Below, in pieces: positions 10,478 to 23,634 of a stretch of 64,000 nucleotides of DNA. Each line of letters opens with the position of its first letter. Within the stretch, counting starts at the first letter, position 1. The stretch covers positions 38,261,359 to 38,325,358 of the forward strand of contig JALGQZ010000009.1 in NCBI GenBank assembly GCA_023105745.1. Reading direction: 5' to 3'. The notes below the pieces were generated by a model. That model had not been told where the DNA came from, made no database searches, and saw only the letters and a list, made by a program, of their open reading frames with translations. Source of the DNA: Austropuccinia psidii. Lineage: Eukaryota; Basidiomycota; Pucciniomycetes; Pucciniales; Sphaerophragmiaceae. The translations under genes were made by a program, and so were the position numbers.

Positions 10478-12659
10478 ATGTGAGCCTGTGAGGTATGTAT
10501 AAAATACCCATAAGGCCACAGATGATCTTATATACAGCTGATGTAGTCTTCAACAGAATTTTGAATTGAATTTAAAATAAAAAATAAGAAAGAAAAAGTA
10601 TAACTTTTTTTGGTAAACAAAGTTATGAATATTATGTCATTTTTGGATTCTACACCAAAAATGACCTAGGGTACACCCATAGGGTGTTATACCCCAAAAA
10701 GCTTATTTCTTATGTTATTGGAAGATTTAAGAATCTCACAGTACTAACATAACTTTTTTAATATTTTTCAAAATTGTTAAATCTAAGCTTAGATAAGCAT
10801 AAATTTAAAGTTGCATAAGGTTTATGCAAACTTACCAAAATTTTAGTTAAAATTGAGGTGTTGTGTATATTTACTGAATTGGGTAAGGATTTCCCATACA
10901 GAATGTAAATCCTGTGTGAGCTCAATTTAAAAGTGTTTAAGGCCATAGTATGGCTTTAAATAAATAAAAGGGCAAAATCCACGCAAAAAGGTGGGACAAA
11001 GGAAAAAGACCAAACAGAGCTGGGGTAGCCAACTTTTTGGATCTGTAAAGATTAAATTAATGTTGTCCACCTTTATTGGAGGATTTTCAACCTTATTTAA
11101 GCTTTAAGATTAGACTTTGATCCAGCCTTAAGGCTTAAACTGGTGTTATCCCAATTTGGACAGGAATTTCAATCTGCCAAAGAGTAAATCCCAAAATGCA
11201 GGCTTGAAATTAAAGCTTTGAGACCTGTCAAAGCTTGAATAAGCTTAAAAAGCTTAAATAAGCTTAAACCTTCAAGGTTAAAAGCATTGAAACCTTATCA
11301 AATGTTAAGGTGTAATGTGTTTTGCTATTTTATGTGGAAAAATAGCAATTACTTCAAAAATTCATTAAAAATCCAATTCTTAATGGATTTGCTTGAAAGA
11401 TTTACACAGCTTACAATGCAATATTCTTTATATCTAAATTAAATTTTTAGTATTTGCTATAAACAGATTTCCTGGGTAATTATCCTGGAAATTTACTCTT
11501 TTAATCATACTTGAATAAAATTAAGATGTTTTTAAAAATTAATTAAAAGGAGAGTTTAAGAGATTTCTGCTTGAAACTCTATTTTTAAGTTTTTCATGTG
11601 ATTAACTTTAAGATAAATAAACTTATGCTACATTAAAACCCAAAATAACTAACTTGAATCAGAATTAAAGCTACTTGGAGTTAGGAACAACACTGGTAAC
11701 TTTGAATTGGAATTAAAAATAAGTTACCTTAAGTTAAGAACCTTATTTTTAAGCATGGTTTTTCAATTTGACCTGAGAACGCCCTGTATATCCATTATGA
11801 ATCATGAGAGCTGCTCTGTAGACATAAAAATAGTCTTTTCATCACTGTTTCTTTCCATCATCAATTATCAATACAATCATATTAGACATTTAAACAGGTA
11901 AATCTCTATTATATATAAAATCTGCTTATTAAAATATTTACCAAGTATTTTATTCTTTATAAATCTTAAATTAAAGAATTGAAATCATAGAAATTAGATT
12001 ATTGTTGTAATCACCTATAATATATTTTATTTTATAAAATTATTGTCTTTAAAATATCTTTTAAAACCCAAAAATTCCTCACGAAAACTCTTTAATTATA
12101 ATTTTTATTATAAAAAGTTGGTTTATCTCTAAAAATATTGATCTTGGTGTGTTTTTAATTCATAATTATTATTAAATATAATAACTGTTGTTCTGTGACT
12201 TGTTGTATTAACTAAATGTTATTAGTGAGTTTTTTCTAAAATTCTATAATTTTTTATCTATTATTAGTTTTTTTATATAGAATTTTTCTAAAAGACTTAT
12301 TTCTGCACAGTGTGTGTTATGATTCCTTTATAAAGAATATCTATATATTGTTTATAAGTGGTTAAATAATTATATTTTCCACACGTAATTGTCTCATTAA
12401 GACCTGTACACTTCTTATTGTTATAATTGTCAGTGACTATAACAATAATAGAATAATTATAATTTATTATAATTATTATATTTTTTAATGATTATTTTCT
12501 ATAATGATAATTAAATTTACTATTTTATATAATTATCTTAATATTTATATTTAAATTTGTGGTTATAATATTTTATTATATTATATTTTTCTACTGAGGA
12601 CAGTCATAGTACTCTTGATATTGTTACTATTATCAAGAGTTTCATAGACAAACCTTACA
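10478..12659 (+). repeat. 3' LTR of element B (family B)
   Basis: Starts TGTGAGCCTGTGAGG and ends AACCTTACA. It aligns by eye with 4478-6625 throughout, with scattered substitutions and short indels. It is followed by the target duplication ATATG. Confidence 0.85.
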
Positions 12660-12664
12660 ATATG
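12660..12664. other. Right target-site duplication of element B (ATATG)
   Basis: Partner of ACATG at 4473-4477 with one C-to-T change. The following bases (TGATCAACAG) continue the pol frame of element A. Confidence 0.8.
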
Positions 12665-13396
12665 TGATCAACAGAGATTATTCAAGATGACACAAGAAAG
12701 AATTGAAGCTTATGGAAAGTTGAGGAATGCTTTTACAGAAGCACCTTTGCTCCTTATGCCAGACTGGAATATACCTTTCAAGTTTGACATTGATTCATGT
12801 GGAGATGGATTAGGGCAACCCTAAATAGAGTCCAAATTATTGATCAAAAACCCACAAAAGGACCAGTTTTTCAAATCTCAAGAGAAATAAAACCAACACA
12901 AGCCAGATATGGTTCAAGGAAAAAGGAATTATTATGTTTGGTATGGGCACTTGAGAAAATACACTATTATCTTTATGGAGGTTTTTTTGAGGTGATAACT
13001 GACTGTAATACAGTAAAAGCACTGATTAACATGAAAACACCCAACAGATGCATGTTGATGTTGCAAGCAGGAAACATAAATAAAATTGATGATGGACTTA
13101 GCAGGTGGGCATTAGATAATAACTCTGATAACCAAGCTTATTTACCTTTATAAGAAGAACCATACATCCCAATTGAAGGAATTGAAATAACCAATACAGG
13201 TACTAAATTCTTTGAAGAAGTCGGAGAGTCATATAAACAATACAAGAATTTCCATTTCTTTGAATCTTTGCTGGATAAAGATTGAAAAAACACAGATTTA
13301 GCTAATTCACTATATGAAATATGGAAAACTTCCTTTAATGAAGGAATGTATCACTTGTTTGATGGGATAATATATCAAAAAACAAAAAATTCTCCT
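12665..13396 (+). pseudogene. RNase H and linker of element A pol (decayed)
   Basis: MTQERIEAYGKLRNAF at 12687 begins the connection/RNase H part and reaches [11 protein letters not shown], which holds the first catalytic aspartate. A frameshift near 12800 moves it to the frame that continues with [25 protein letters not shown] and [14 protein letters not shown], the remaining RNase H motifs, to a stop at 13151-13153. The linker to integrase (EEPYIPIEGIEIT ... LFDGIIYQ) continues to about 13396 with one more stop. RNase H would remove the RNA template during reverse transcription. Confidence 0.82.
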
Positions 13397-13745
13397 TTAA
13401 AATTACTATATAAAAGTATTGAGAGATCTTATATTTTTTAAAGTAATAAATGATTTAATTTAAACTGTAAAAAATATATATAAAATTGAGCTCTGAGGTA
13501 TCATTCAAAGGTAAGAATGATCCTCTTAAATATTGTAAATACAAAAATATAAATGATGTCATAATAAGATTTTTATGACATCATCAAAAGAAATGAATAA
13601 TTATTTATTTACAAAATTAAATGATGTCATATGATGACATCATTAAGATTTAAAATAATAAATTTTGATTTTTAGGTTAAAGTTTCAACCTAATAATTAA
13701 ATAAAATAAAAAATTAAGATATAGACGGTGTAGCAGGTAAGCCAT
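13397..13745. other. AT-rich insertion in element A with TGATGTCA palindromes
   Basis: Non-coding DNA separates the linker (LFDGIIYQ) from the integrase zinc module, whose first histidine part is missing. It holds a 12-nt inverted repeat ATGATGTCATAA / TTATGACATCAT and, nearby, an 11-nt one (AATGATGTCAT / ATGACATCATT, 3-nt spacer). It is too degraded to give terminal repeats or a target duplication with certainty; a MITE remnant is possible. Confidence 0.45.
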
Positions 13746-14700
13746 TACAAGCTTGCAGGCTCACAAAAACTGTGCATGGAGGTCATCTTGGAGAAAAGAG
13801 ACCATTGAATATTGCTATACTTGGGACAGATGCCAGAAGGGAAACAGAAGTACAGGAAAGAAATTTGGAAATATGCTCCATATTCAAGAACCAAAGTGCC
13901 TTTGGGGAGTTGTTCACATGGATTGGGTCACCACATTTCTACCAAGTGTTGAAAGAAGCTATAATGCTTGCTTAGTCATTGTGGAAAGATATAGCAAAAC
14001 TCCCATATCCTTACCATGTCATGAATATGACACTGCTATGGATACAGCTCTTCTTACATAGAATAGAGTTATCTCTCATACAGGGTTATTTAATAATATC
14101 ATGAGTGACAGAGACCCTAAGTTCACATCTGCACTTCGGACCAATATTCATAGCTTTTTTGAGACCAAGTAATTATTTTCTACAGCATAATATCCTCAAA
14201 ATGATAGGCTGTAGGAGAGAATGATTCAAAATTTAGAAGATATTATAAGGAGATTTTGTGCCTCTGGTTTAGAATTCAAAGACTCAGGTGGCTTTACCAA
14301 TGACAGGTGCACCTTGTAACCTGCATTGGAACTGGAATATAAGAAATCCTTTCATTCTTTCACACGTCAGCCTCCTGCAATTTTAGAAAAAGGATGGAAT
14401 CCAAGACTCCCAGAAGACACATTGAGGAAAGAGTTTATTGACATTCATCCTAAAGCCTCAAGCTTCAAGATGATGCTTCATAAAGTGAAACATCATGCAA
14501 AAATATGCATGAATGATTTGTTTAAATATGCAAAACAGAAATGGGACAAGAGTCATAAAGTACCAGACTTCAAAGTAGGGGACTTGGTTGTAGTTTCAAC
14601 CTTGAACTTTAATAATATGAAAGGTGCAGAGAAATTCAAATATTCCAATTTGGGACCTTTTTTTATTGTTTTCTTACATGGAACAAATGCAGTTCCAGTG
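13746..14700 (+). pseudogene. Integrase of element A (decayed)
   Basis: The frame from about 13753 gives SSWRKETIEYC, RCQKGNRSTGKKFG and HMDWVTTFLP (first catalytic Asp). A stop at 14059-14061 follows. The same frame then gives ISHTG and MSDRDPKFTSAL (second Asp), two more stops, ERMIQNLEDIIRRF near the catalytic Glu, and the long tail 14326-14703 (GWNPRLPEDTL, FKVGDLVVVSTLNF). It is collinear with the integrase of element B but decayed independently. Confidence 0.85.
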
Positions 14701-14940
14701 TGAAAAATATTTTTTTCCTTTAAGGGCCCTAACTTCTTCAACTGGATCACCAGTGGAACATAATGAAGATAAAAAGATAAAAAAGTCATTAAAGAACGGA
14801 GACTTAGGAGTAATAATCAAAGAGAATATCTTGTCAGATAGAGAAACCCAGTACATGAAGCTGAATGGCTTGAAGAATCAGAAATACCTTACTCAGATAA
14901 ACCTTTGAAAAGATTTGGGTATGAATGAAGGTCACAGGCC
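14701..14940 (+). pseudogene. Chromodomain end of element A pol (frameshifted)
   Basis: SPVEHNEDKKIKK is followed, after a frame change, by residues matching the EYLVR, NPVHEAEW and KRFGYE pattern of the two other chromodomain ends in this window. Stops and a shift make it non-functional. Confidence 0.7.
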
Positions 14941-15069
14941 CAAAAATTCCTATAAATGTGCTTTAATTACTTGATGAGAGTAATACAAAGAGGCTTTAGA
15001 GTGGAAATGAACCATCCTTGGGGCCTTTTTTCTTAATATCATTGATAAAGCTGTAGTACAATTTTTTTT

Positions 15070-15082
15070 GTGGGAGGGAAAA
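15070..15082 (+). other. Polypurine tract of element A
   Basis: GTGGGAGGGAAAA directly precedes the LTR at 15083, matching the tract of element D (GTGGGAGGGAA). Confidence 0.65.
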
Positions 15083-16974
15083 TGAGCCTTGAGGTATATT
15101 TAAAATGCCAAAATAGACCATCATTAATATACAAATAAGTCCTGAATTATGCATAACCAATGAGGCATGCACATATCCAAAATTTATCTTTGTTGTTTTA
15201 AGAAAATCTTAATAATGTTTTAATTAGTAAATAGATCCATGGACTCAAGGCCAGATTTGGATTCTGCATAAATATTCATCTAGGGTAGCTCAATAGAGTG
15301 AATAAGGTCAAATTAACTATATCAGGTGGTAATTTGGAAAACACTCAAACACAAAATCATAAATACCACATAAAACAATTTTGAAGACTTTTGTTTTTCT
15401 AATTTTCATGCCAAAATAATGAGAATGTGAGAAATTCCATGTTAAATATGCACTAGGAATATTTTTATGCATGTTTATGTGTCTTATAATTAGAGTATTT
15501 GTATATATAGTTTTGGTACATACATATTGGATATCAATATTTAAGCCTAAATTACTATTTTTGATGTGAAAATAGCTAAGGGGATAAAAGACATCAGAGA
15601 GAGCCAGGGTACCCAAATTTTGAGGCCTCTGAGGCATAGATAACTCTCAATTGTGAATCCATGGCTTCTAATGGCCCAATTAGTATACTAAAACCTTTTT
15701 GGAATTTGGTTACAAAGCTTAAGTCCCATTTAATTATGAAAATCACAAATACACTGTTAGTTTGACATGACAAGGAGATAATAAGCTAATATGACTGCTG
15801 TATACATGTAAATTACTAATTATTCTCCATGGATAAGCCTTGGAGTAGCTTTTAAAACCCTTTATAAACTACTATCCATGCAGTTACCCCATGGAAACCA
15901 GCTACAACTGTGCTATTTTCAATTCTCCATAGAAATAAGGTAAAAAATCCAACAATTCATTCAAAATACAATTCTTAATTTATATTTCTGAACCTTCAAG
16001 GAACAAACGGAAAAAGGAATAACCCATATCAAAACCAAAAGAAATATGACTTCATAATACAAATTCAAAGTTTTACATACAGTCCTTTTTTGATGATTCC
16101 ACATGAAACACTGAATAATCAAAAATTCACAGAAAATACAATCTGTGATTAAATTTCCAATAACATTGATAAATTTGATAAATTGATGATTTTTTTGAAA
16201 TATAGGAAGATTGAAACTTGTAAATCTTTTATTTTGTGAACATAAATTGGTAGGTAGTCATGTGAAATGACTTAATTACAGGATTATCATAAGCTTATTC
16301 AACAAAAAGCCATTTAAGCAATTATCCAAAGAGGATTAATGGCTTCTAACTATCTTTTTTTTTCAGTTTGCTTGATGGCACACCTCTATGAGCTGTTATT
16401 GACTTAATTAAGGCTTCTTGTTGCTGTTTTTTACAAATCATCTCATTCTTTGATGATATCTTTAGTACATACAAGTAAGTAGTAATTAATTTTTTTCTTC
16501 AGTTTCTTAAATATTTCAAAAATCAGAAATACATGAAATAATAGAAATATACTATTTCCAATACTTTTTAACTATCATATTGTTGTATTATTTTCATAAA
16601 GCAGTTTTGATGTTTTAAATCCACAATTTATCCATCAAGTCACTTTACCAATTCTTTTCAATGTATTATTGGAGTAGTAGTGAGTCTTTTCTCTTAATTG
16701 TTAAGTCTTTTCTCCAGTGATATTTTTCTTGAAGAATTATATTTATAGTTCTTCTTGAAAAAGATAATCATACATCCAAATAATTTAATATTATTTTAAT
16801 AAGAAGTTTTATTATTAATACTTGTAATTTATTCTAGTAGACAATTCCTGCTTACTGTTATATTAATTCTTTAATTGTGGATATAATAAATTTATCTATC
16901 ATGTTTCATAAGGACAGTCATAATACCCTTGAGTAATAGCTATCTTATCAAGAGTTTCACAGACACATCTTACA
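15083..16974 (+). repeat. 3' LTR of element A (LTR family A)
   Basis: Starts TGAGCCTTGAGG (the first TG of the family's TGTGAGCC start seems lost) and ends CATCTTACA. It is collinear with 372-2292. Since pol, chromodomain and polypurine tract precede it, it closes element A on the right. Confidence 0.8.
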
Positions 16975-19900
16975 CAAAAGCTATTAAATTTATGTGATTA
17001 GTGAAATTCCCATAAACATTTACCTTCTATCACCTCATGGAAAAATTTCTGTAATGGAGCTTGAAATGAAATAAATTAATTTTTGAATATTTACAGTATT
17101 AAATAATGAGAATCATGAGCTTTTAACTTACTTCACACCATATGCGATCTTAAGAAGCATTGTCAATGTTTAGAATGAGTTGTATTTCATTTCTCCAAAG
17201 CTATTAAGAGCTGATTTATTTTCATGAAAGTTGTCAAAATGTGTGAATTAATTACATAAGTGATCCTAAATTTTACAAATGAGGAATTGAAATTTGCTGC
17301 TGTGTAGTGTAAGTTTCCAGTTGAATTTCATATGTAGAATTTCAGTATGATAATTGATATATTCAATAAATAGAAATCATACAAAAGGTTAAGTTTTTAG
17401 GGGAAAAGGATTCTTGGCTCAAAGGGTTCCAGACTACTGGCAAATCCGTAACTGATTCTCTGATTTCAGAAAGATTTTCATTTAAGTTAGATCATAGGTC
17501 TTCTCTAAGATAATGTTATGAAGCTACATTTATCCTCAATTTCTACTTATAAAAACTTAAAAGTGAATAAACTTCTGACTTATCATTTGAAATCCCACTT
17601 TACCATACATCAAGAGAAATTGTGTAGAATTGGTTATCCAAAAAAGATGACCAATTTCCAATATATCTCTATTTTTTTAGTTTTGTTTCATTAAAAATAT
17701 CATTTCAAGTGGGTAGTAAGATACTGCTTCAGCACAAAGGTTCTGAGTTATAATTTTGATGCATGAAATAATATTTTGTGGTAGAGTTATTATTTTATGA
17801 GGGTCACATAAAAGGTAAAGTTTAGATCTATCACTTGAGAGAAAAATTAGTAATGAATCAATGCATATGACACTTAATAGCCAAGGAAGAAAGAGAAACA
17901 TTTTAGGCGAAAAAAAGCGGAAAAATTAACAATCGAAATAATAAGGGGTTCAGAAGCTCATTTGAATAAAGATCAACTCACCTCAAATTCATTGAATCAC
18001 TATGGAAAAAAATCAAATCCTCCCCAAATATTAACAACTCAAATAAAATACAGCTCAAATTACTCAACACTACCAAAACACGATTTGAAATATAGATAAC
18101 CTAATAAAGGTTTAGACTTGCAATTTGAAAGATACTCAGTCCCATTTTTTTGATTCCTCCTATAGAGAGCCTAAAAAATAAAAATATGGTTCCTCCTTCC
18201 CCCTTCATGAGATTTCCCAAGGTCCAAAACAAACCTTGCCCTACAAAATTAAACTTCCTGTTTTTTTCTCAGGAAATTCCACTCAGCTTTTAAATATTGC
18301 CCCAGTTTTCTCAGTAACTTACACGAACTAGTAGTTGGATGTGGTTGGAATAATATTATAGATATTTAAAATCACTATTAATTAATTATTATTCTTATCA
18401 TATTGGAAGTGTCATTTCAGCCTTCAGCTCAAAATCGGAGAACAAGGATGACACCGAAAATTTCATAAACCAGTATCAACGAAATATTTCCACTAGAAAG
18501 TTAAATGAGCAGAAAAAGTGAAACAAGGCATCCAAAATAAAGAAAGTAAACATATTTTGAATAAACAACTCCCATAAAAATAGGATAAATAATAACCAAG
18601 TTATTCCAGCTCAAAACATGAATTTTCACCTCCTATGTGAAGTCTAGTAATGGAGATGAAACCGCACCATTAGGGGTTTTGACTTAAAGCTTATGATTAG
18701 CGCTATCTAATGGTACCAGCCAACTTACAATAGAACCAATACTATGGAATTTAGAGACAGCCATAGACTGAATAATAGTCAATGAAATATTCACCTCTCA
18801 TATAGCTTCTATAGCTTTTGTGTGAAATAACTAAATTTGGGTCTTTTTAGAAAGACAAGAATATAAGCTGTCTAAAGGTAACCTCCATGGTCATTTATAA
18901 TACCTAGAGAAAAGCGTATCCAACATATTAACCTTACCAGGATTCATAATGGAGCTTAATACCTGCGGAGCTTTTCCAAGCTTAATTGTAGGCATACCAA
19001 ATTAGGAATCATTGTGTTTAGCCTGTAAAGGGCTACAAAATGAGCCAATTTTGAGCTCTTTATTGAAAAACAGCAAAGCTATGGTTTATTTTAGGATAAA
19101 ATCTCACTGAATTTGAAAAACAACAACACTGTGGTATAATTTCCTATACTAATGAATTGGAGGTTTCAAAAAAATAAAAAAGCTTTTTTTTTCAATAACT
19201 AATATTATTACTAATCAAAGGCCCCCAGAAATTAAGAGTAGATAATATTACACATCTGACAAATATGTGAGGTTCTCTGATGAAATATTCTACCCTGTAT
19301 TTGGGGAATGTGACCAAATGTTGCTTCAAAGCCACCTCTCATCGCAATAAATGCTACAAAGGGTTGTGGAATCCATAAGCCTACCCCCTGGAGTAAAATG
19401 CTTCACTTTGAATACATGAGACGGTGAAGAGGCCCCCTCCACTCCTTTTTAAGGACTAAAAGTTCCCCTCCTCTGAACCAAATAGAAATTATCATCCTTC
19501 TATTTAATTTATACATATTATAATTGTTTCAAAAATTATACCTAGATATAAAACATATGAGTCCTTCTACATATGTGTCATGAATAATTTGGCCTTGATG
19601 AATTGCAGCTCCCAGCCCATCTCCTGCTGCATCAATGTAAACATTAAAGGGAATTAAAAATCTGCCAAAAGGAGAAGCGGAGCAATGTTTAAGGCTTGTA
19701 TTAGGGATTAAAAGGCTTTGACTTTGACAACAGTAATTTAAAATACTGTATCTTTGTCACAAAAATCATAAAGAGGTCTTTCTATGGATGCATAGTCCTA
19801 TAAATGACTGGGTTTCTCTTTTGTTGTCAGGCATAGGATTCAATAGATCTCTTAGAAAAAAATAATGTATCATCATATCTTTAATTCTTTCATTAAAAAT

Positions 19901-20754
19901 TTTAATTATTCAATTTTTAATTACTTCACCCAGTGATATTAGTACTGCTAAATATTACTATTCTAACATGGTAGATCGCTTCAATTCATATTCCAAACCA
20001 CATTTCTATGTGTCACACTCACAGTACTAGCTATAATTGACTTCTAAATCAAGTGATGCAGACATTTCAGGAATAACTTTAACAAATAATTATAATAAGT
20101 ATCATTAAGATCTGTAAATCATAGTATTACTTGTGAAAATAGTCTATTAATAAGTGTTAGACCATATTTATCCTTTTATAGCTGTTATAGAGCTCTGAGG
20201 CTATATCCAAATTACAGAAATTTATTCAAGTGATCTTCAATATGAAGTAGTTTCCTCCCAAAAATGATTCAAATTGAACAAAGGTATCAATACCAAGATC
20301 AATGAGAAAAATATTATTAGTTTATTTTTAAATTTTGATACTTTGCTCTTATCATTTTGTGTTTACTAATGAATTAAGAAATCTAGAAGCTATTGATAGT
20401 TTTGGTGGTGAGATTCACCTAGTTTCTAAGCTTTTAGAATGTTTCTCTTTTTTCAAGGCTATACTGAACCATCTTTAAAGGTAAAATAACATTTTATAAG
20501 AGTCTGTTTAATGGACTTTTCTGACCAAGCCACTATCAAAAAAAATTATTCTAAAATTAAACTCAACATAATCCATGATTATTGAGAAGGGAAGCATAAA
20601 TGATTCTGGAAAGCAATAAGGGAGAGTCCCACAAGTCCAAACAGAAAGTCAAAACATTTTTCATTTACTTTCCCCTTTTAGTTACAGTTCCCTTGCCAAA
20701 GTATTAAAAAGAAATTCAGAGCCTGTGTGCATAAATTAATACATGCAGCACATG
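16975..20754. other. Decayed AT-rich repeat DNA between elements A and F
   Basis: No intact gene is seen. The only clear coding relic is the minus-strand pol piece at about 19540-19850. Around 18130-18205 a stretch (AGTCCC, T run, TATAGAGAGCC, AAAAATA, CCTCCTTCCCCC) weakly resembles the core promoter zone of the G-type LTRs, so an old G-type LTR on the + strand is possible. The short minus ORF at 17677-17901 has no family resemblance that I can see. Confidence 0.4.
19540..19850 (-). pseudogene. Pol relic (RT end and RNase H), minus strand
   Basis: Read on the minus strand, about 19845-19795 gives PMPDNKRETQSFIGLC, the RT/RNase H linker of Ty3 elements (compare MQSFIGFSSYYR in element F). A decayed [16 protein letters not shown] stretch follows. 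About 19655-19545 gives [20 protein letters not shown] and EGLICFISR, the start of RNase H with its first catalytic aspartate. Flanking integrase or RT could not be followed, because the DNA is broken by AT-rich insertions. It is a separate, older minus-strand element than F. Confidence 0.65.
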
Positions 20755-22087
20755 TGTCAGGCTGAGTCTATGAAGAGGTGATAATAATAGTATTTACAAC
20801 CTAGACTATGACTGTGATACAGATAAAGATTATAAAAAAAGGTTTCAATTAAAAAAAGGGCTCTACTAAAAGGATTTTTGGTGGTGGTGAGCGGTGTTGA
20901 AAGCCCTGTGTGCAGCTTTATCAATTGGATTATTATGATAAAATATGAGAATAATTAAGTTTATCATTGTAACTGGTTATTTCCAAGAGTATAGCTTTTT
21001 TGGACAGCTGTACTACATAGGAACTTAAGTGCAGCATTAGAAAACTTTTTCTGGTGGAGAAAAGGCCTCCTTTTATCCTAAACTAGGGTGGAATGGCCCT
21101 CTAGACTATCAATTTAGACAAAGTGAAGTGTTTTTCACTTCAGAGTACTGGGTTGTGGTTTGCACAAAGCCTGTATACACTGTATTGGCCTCAGATGTGG
21201 TTCTGAAACCACATCTGGGCAGATTTCACCAATACAGGGTGAAAGTTTTCATCTGGGGAACACACAGCCCTCTTCTGAGTTGTATGACATCTAGAATGCT
21301 GTACAGAACCTTAATGGGCCCCAGTATTTAATGAACTATAATGTATTGAAGTATAAACATGTTTCTTTGTCTGTTTGACACCTCATACTCATGATTATGG
21401 GACATTCTCCTGCAGAAAAGGTGTATTGGCCCAATTGTGGGATTTTAACTTTGAATTTTCTATAGCTTTGAGCTCTACGTTGGTTTATTGTATAGCTCTG
21501 GATGGTATCTACACACTGGTACCTCATTCGGTATGGTTAACACCCAATATGTAAAAGTTATGTCAAGTACAAGTTGTGTTATTCAGATATATGATTTTTG
21601 CAATATCTTTGTGGAGCTTGTTTGCTCCATAACTTTTGTTCTAGATGAGATATGGGGAAATGAAGGGTACCATAAGATAGCCCTTATTGTGCACTTTTCA
21701 AAAAATAACCCCTTTAAGTATCTCACACTAAAACTGTAGAGGCTAGATGACAGGTGAATTTTGGTTAGTACCATTTGATAGCCCTGACGTAGAGCTTCAG
21801 TCTGAATACCCATTTTCTAGGGTTAAGCCTCTTCCTCTGGATTTCAGATGGGAGGTGAAAATTAAGTTTTATGCTCAGAAACAACTTTGAGAAGGAATAG
21901 CTTTGTTATTCTTTGTCCTATGATGATGGGACTGGTATATTTGGAAATAGGTGAGTTTCCTCTGTCTTTTGATAACTTTTGAGATGTTTTGTCTCAGCTC
22001 CATGTTTTGGTGGTATCTTAGCTTTACCATTGGTTTATTTTATTTGGCTGTCATGCTTGTGCTCTGGGTTTGAGTCAAAGGCTGAAA
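20755..22087 (-). repeat. 3' LTR of element F (family E/F)
   Basis: On the + strand it starts TGTCAGGCTGAGTCTATG and ends AAAGGCTGAAA (a mutated GGCTGACA). It aligns with the solo LTR 24458-25912 and the 5' LTR piece at 28471-28975. It carries a two-stem hairpin at 21180-21237 and a small one at 21124-21143. The minus-strand polypurine tract lies just outside it. Confidence 0.8.
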
Positions 22088-22107
22088 TACCCTCCCTCCA
22101 AGGAAGG
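22088..22107 (-). other. Polypurine tract of element F
   Basis: On the minus strand CCTTGGAGGGAGGGTA runs into the LTR, the normal plus-strand priming site position. Confidence 0.65.
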
Positions 22108-22119
22108 CTCATCATTGGT

Positions 22120-22500
22120 GAGACTTTTCAGTCCTCCTAGAGGCCCTGAATCTCTCTAGATGAAGGATCCCATCTGGTACGGCACCCTCTTCCAGCCATT
22201 TTTCTTTGTCTGCTGTCTGGTTTTTAAATCTGACAAAATACTGTCTTTGGTCTTTACCATTCAGTCAAATCTTCCTGGCCTTGATGATCTTTTTCAAAGG
22301 TTCAGGGGAGTCTTCCACTTCCACTATGTCTGGTGGGGTGGTAGTCCTCATTCTGTAGGGGAACCTCTCCTCTCCTTTCTGGAAGTATGGTTTGACCAGA
22401 CTCACTGGGAATACTGGGTTTTACTGGAGAATTCTTCTGTGAGTCTAACCTCCACTGCATTCTTCCCTATCAATTTAATGATAGTGAAGGGCCCCATAAA
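22120..22500 (-). pseudogene. Chromodomain end of element F pol
   Basis: The minus strand gives IVEVEDSPEPLKKIIKARK, a stop where an arginine codon is expected, then LNGKDQRQYFVRFKNQTADK and KWLEEGAVP. This is the chromodomain fold order at the C-terminus of a chromoviral integrase, in two frames. It follows directly on the integrase tail at 22501-22734. Confidence 0.75.
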
Positions 22501-23634
22501 TTAATCTCTCATTTTCTTTGGTCCTTTAAGATTAGTGAAGCTTATTGTAGACACTAACACTTGGTCCCATTCTTTGAAGTCTGGTTCCATATGTGTCTTT
22601 TCATACCTCTGCTTATTGTATTCTTTAGCCTCAGCCACGCACTGAGCAGCTGTCTCACAATATCTCTTCCACATATCATGGAAGTCATTGGCTGTGGGAT
22701 GGATAGTTAGCTGATTTTTTGTCAGGTGATCCACAGGAAATCAGATGTTCACCCCTTTTTATACCAATGATGGTGATTTCCCTTTGGTAGAGTTCTGGCT
22801 TGTGATTTAAGGCAGCTGGAATTCTGGTAGAAGTGTATGCAGTCATGGTATAGTCTTCATTCTACTTCTATTCCATGCCATATCCACAGCACCTTCTAAT
22901 GATGTCCTCCATTTTTTGGATCATCCTTTCAGCTAAGCCATCTGTCTGTGGATGGTAAGCTTTAGAAAATGCAAGTTTTTTACCCTGTATGTAATAAAGG
23001 TTGGTCCAAATTTCTGATGTCAATTTTGGGTCCCTATTGCTAATGATGATTTTTGGGACTCCACATGTGCCTATGATGTTATTTCTGTGTCCTCCTTATG
23101 ACATGGAAAAGACCTCACACTTTTTATGTACGTATCAACTATGACTAGGCAGGCATTGAAACTTTCTTTGACTCCTGGGACATGTCCTTTGACCCAGTCC
23201 ATATTGATGGTTAGCCATAGGTGTTTAGGTTCTTCTATGTGTTAACATAGCCCATATTTTTCCCAATGTTTTCTGTTTTCCTTTTGGTATATTTCACAAT
23301 TGTTGATATACTCACTCAACTATTGCTCCCATTTGGGAAGCCAACCTGTTCTTGCTACCCTTTCCTTGTTCCTGTCTTCACTCATGTGTCCCATATAGGG
23401 GCAGTCAGGAAATTCCTGCAGGATCGGGGATATTAGGTCCCTGTCCACCACTGTGAGGGCACTTTTGTGCATCTCTCTAAGATAGATTAGTTGATCTATA
23501 AGTAAAAACTTTTTATACTTATAGTCTCTCAACCAGGGTTCCTCTAACTGGGATTCCAGTTCTGGGCTCCTGTATTTCTGTTGAAGGAGTTGCAACAATA
23601 TGCCACACTGTTTGTGTTTAGAATAGGTCTTCAT
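22501..23634 (-). pseudogene. Integrase of element F (decayed)
   Basis: Minus-strand pieces in order: 23634-23320 has the HHCC region in part (PYMGHMSEDRNKERV; the first His context is changed to QEFPDCP). About 23310-22740 holds the catalytic core in several frames with stops (INMDWVKGHVPG, then TIHRQMA near the Glu block). 22734-22501 is the C-terminal GPY/F-type region (DFKEWDQVLVSTISF, LKGPKKMRD). It would integrate the cDNA, but this copy is dead. Confidence 0.82.

Larger units (their letters stand above)
4478..12659 (+). mobile_element. Ty3 chromovirus element B, non-autonomous deletion derivative (8.2 kb)
   Basis: Two direct LTRs (4478-6625 and 10478-12659) enclose a 3.85-kb internal region, with a 5-bp duplication outside. 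The internal order is leader, decayed gag, integrase, chromodomain, degenerate polypurine tract. Protease, RT and RNase H are missing between gag and integrase. The LTRs differ by many substitutions and small indels, and gag has several nonsense codons, so the insertion is old compared with element G1. It lies in the RT/RNase H region of element A. Confidence 0.88.

Noticed and set aside
372..16974. Reading the LTRs at 372-2292 and 15083-16974 as the two LTRs of one element
   Set aside because: Both are preceded by a pol end and a polypurine tract, so each is a 3' LTR; the left one belongs to an element that extends beyond the window start.
17677..17901. Minus-strand 74-codon ORF
   Set aside because: No motif, no conserved neighbour, and the surrounding DNA is decayed; its length is within chance for this region.
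22160..22504. Plus-strand ORF of 114 codons
   Set aside because: It is antisense to the chromodomain and integrase end of element F, whose minus-strand reading has clear family motifs.
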